DNA of 14,762 bases from Betaproteobacteria bacterium (GTDB lineage: Bacteria > Pseudomonadota > Gammaproteobacteria > Burkholderiales > SG8-39), in contig JAOUGZ010000023.1 of NCBI GenBank assembly GCA_029865405.1, positions 1 to 14,762 on the forward strand, written 5' to 3'. The notes below the pieces were generated by a model, which did not search any database, was not told the DNA's origin, and saw nothing but the letters and a program-made list of their open reading frames with translations. Below are positions 14,084 through 14,762 of this stretch, piece by piece (the first letter of the stretch is position 1; the number at the start of each line of letters is the position of its first letter). Made by a program: the position numbers and the translations under genes.

Positions 14084-14150
14084 GGCGGCCCGATGATACC
14101 TCGCCGCATTTGCAACAATACCGTCACGGAATGTTCTTATTATCGTCACC
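14084..14150. promoter_or_regulatory. Divergent promoter region with candidate Pho-box half-sites
   Basis: This 67-bp region separates the divergent DUF971 and phoB genes and is AT-rich by local standards. CGTCAC occurs at 14122-14127 and again at 14144-14149, exactly 22 bases apart, that is twice the 11-base Pho-box period. The first, CCGTCAC, matches CTGTCAY at six of seven positions; the second at five. The block between them fits poorly. TATTAT at 14138-14143 could be a -10 element for phoB, which would place the transcription start almost at the ATG. No Shine-Dalgarno precedes either start codon. Promoter presence is inferred from layout. Confidence 0.45.
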
Positions 14151-14762
14151 ATGCCCGCCAACATCCTTCTCGTCGAGGACGAGCCGGCGATCCAGGAGCT
14201 GATCGCGGTGAACCTCGAGCACGCCGGCCACCACGTGATCCGCGCCAAGGACGCCGAAGGGGCGCTGGGCATCGTGCGCAACGCCCTGCCCGACCTGCTG
14301 CTCATCGACTGGATGCTGCCCGGGATCTCGGGCGTGGCCCTGGCGCGCCAGATGCGCCAGGAGGAGCGCACCCGGCAGATCCCGATCATCCTGCTCACCG
14401 CGCGCGGCACCGAGGCCGACAAGGTGGCGGGGCTGGAGGCGGGCGCGGACGACTACGTCACCAAGCCGTTCTCGCCGCGTGAGCTGCTCGCGCGCATCAA
14501 GGCGGTGCTGCGGCGGCGCGCGCCGCAGATGACCGACGACCCGGTCGAGCTCGGCGGGCTGCGCCTGGAGCCCGAGACGCACCGCGTGTTCGGCGCCCAG
14601 CGCGCGCTTGCGCTCGGGCCCACGGAGTTCCGGCTGCTGCACTTCCTCATGACGCATGCCGAGCGCGTGCACTCGCGCGCGCAGCTGCTCGACCAGGTGT
14701 GGGGCGACCACGTCTTCGTCGAGGAGCGGACCGTGGACGTGCACATCCGGCGCCTGCGCAAG
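14151..14762 (+). CDS. phoB: PhoB phosphate regulon response regulator (3' truncated)
   Basis: 204 codons of an OmpR/PhoB-class response regulator, cut by the window end; the full protein is about 230 aa. The receiver domain (about 3-118) shows the acidic pair Glu9-Asp10 in LLVEDEPAI, the phosphoacceptor Asp53 in LIDWMLPG, Thr83 in ILLTARG and Lys105 in DYVTKPFSPRELLARIKAV. The winged-helix DNA-binding domain begins near residue 130, with LGPTEFRLLHFLMTH, VHSRAQLLDQVWG and VEERTVDVHIRRLRK. The resemblance to E. coli PhoB is extensive (FSPKELVARIKAV, GPTEFKLLHFFMTH, DRTVDVHIRRLRK), which separates it from OmpR or other paralogues. It controls phosphate starvation genes with the PhoR kinase, expected just downstream. 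The ATG at 14151 has no visible Shine-Dalgarno. Confidence 0.95.
   Translation, partial: MPANILLVEDEPAIQELIAVNLEHAGHHVIRAKDAEGALGIVRNALPDLLLIDWMLPGISGVALARQMRQEERTRQIPIILLTARGTEADKVAGLEAGADDYVTKPFSPRELLARIKAVLRRRAPQMTDDPVELGGLRLEPETHRVFGAQRALALGPTEFRLLHFLMTHAERVHSRAQLLDQVWGDHVFVEERTVDVHIRRLRK

Noticed and set aside
1..14762. Mobile element, prophage, CRISPR or defence island
   Set aside because: No integrase, transposase, terminal repeats, spacer-repeat pattern or known defence domain was found; the genes are mainly core metabolism and regulation.

Overview
The window is GC-rich chromosomal DNA from a Gram-negative bacterium, most probably a betaproteobacterium (Burkholderiales/Nitrosomonadales type). 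This rests on a PilU twitching ATPase, a DUF971-ubiE-Tim44-ubiJ-ubiB cluster, a HemJ-type haem enzyme, a PhoB regulator that closely resembles the E. coli protein, and a typical lipobox lipoprotein. No rRNA, tRNA, insertion sequence, CRISPR array or phage gene is visible. Coding density is very high; no gap exceeds about 70 bases.

Left arm (1-5056, all + strand): the 3' part of pilU is followed by a run of tightly packed small genes. Two are membrane proteins whose Cys pairs suggest zinc ribbons, then come a two-helix 74-aa protein, a DUF2214 membrane protein and a membrane-anchored alpha/beta hydrolase. Several of these are joined by one-base stop/start overlaps. After them come an 88-aa conserved-looking protein, a 48-aa four-cysteine microprotein with a perfect Shine-Dalgarno, a periplasmic lipoprotein hydrolase and a T4 endonuclease V-like protein.

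Right arm (5067-14083, all - strand, transcribed right to left): DUF971, ubiE, a Tim44-like membrane protein, an intrinsic terminator, ubiJ, ubiB, a sodium:solute symporter, a VanZ-like membrane protein, a thioredoxin-like 2Fe-2S ferredoxin, a cytosolic alpha/beta hydrolase, hemJ and a THUMP-domain 23S rRNA methyltransferase (rlmL-like). UbiE, UbiJ and UbiB belong to aerobic ubiquinone biosynthesis, and HemJ to haem biosynthesis, so the block has a respiratory flavour. Most junctions after ubiJ are overlaps or gaps of a few bases, suggesting one long transcript. The left and right arms converge at 5056/5067.

Right edge (14151-14762, + strand): phoB, cut by the window end, is divergent from DUF971 across a 67-bp intergenic region that is AT-rich by local standards and holds a possible Pho-box half-site pair.

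I found no dramatic new defence or mobile system; this is mostly housekeeping DNA. The items most worth a second look are the 48-aa four-cysteine microprotein, the split zinc-ribbon membrane proteins, the terminator pressed against the ubiJ start codon with no visible ribosome-binding site, and the endonuclease V homologue in which Met1 occupies the place of the catalytic Thr2.
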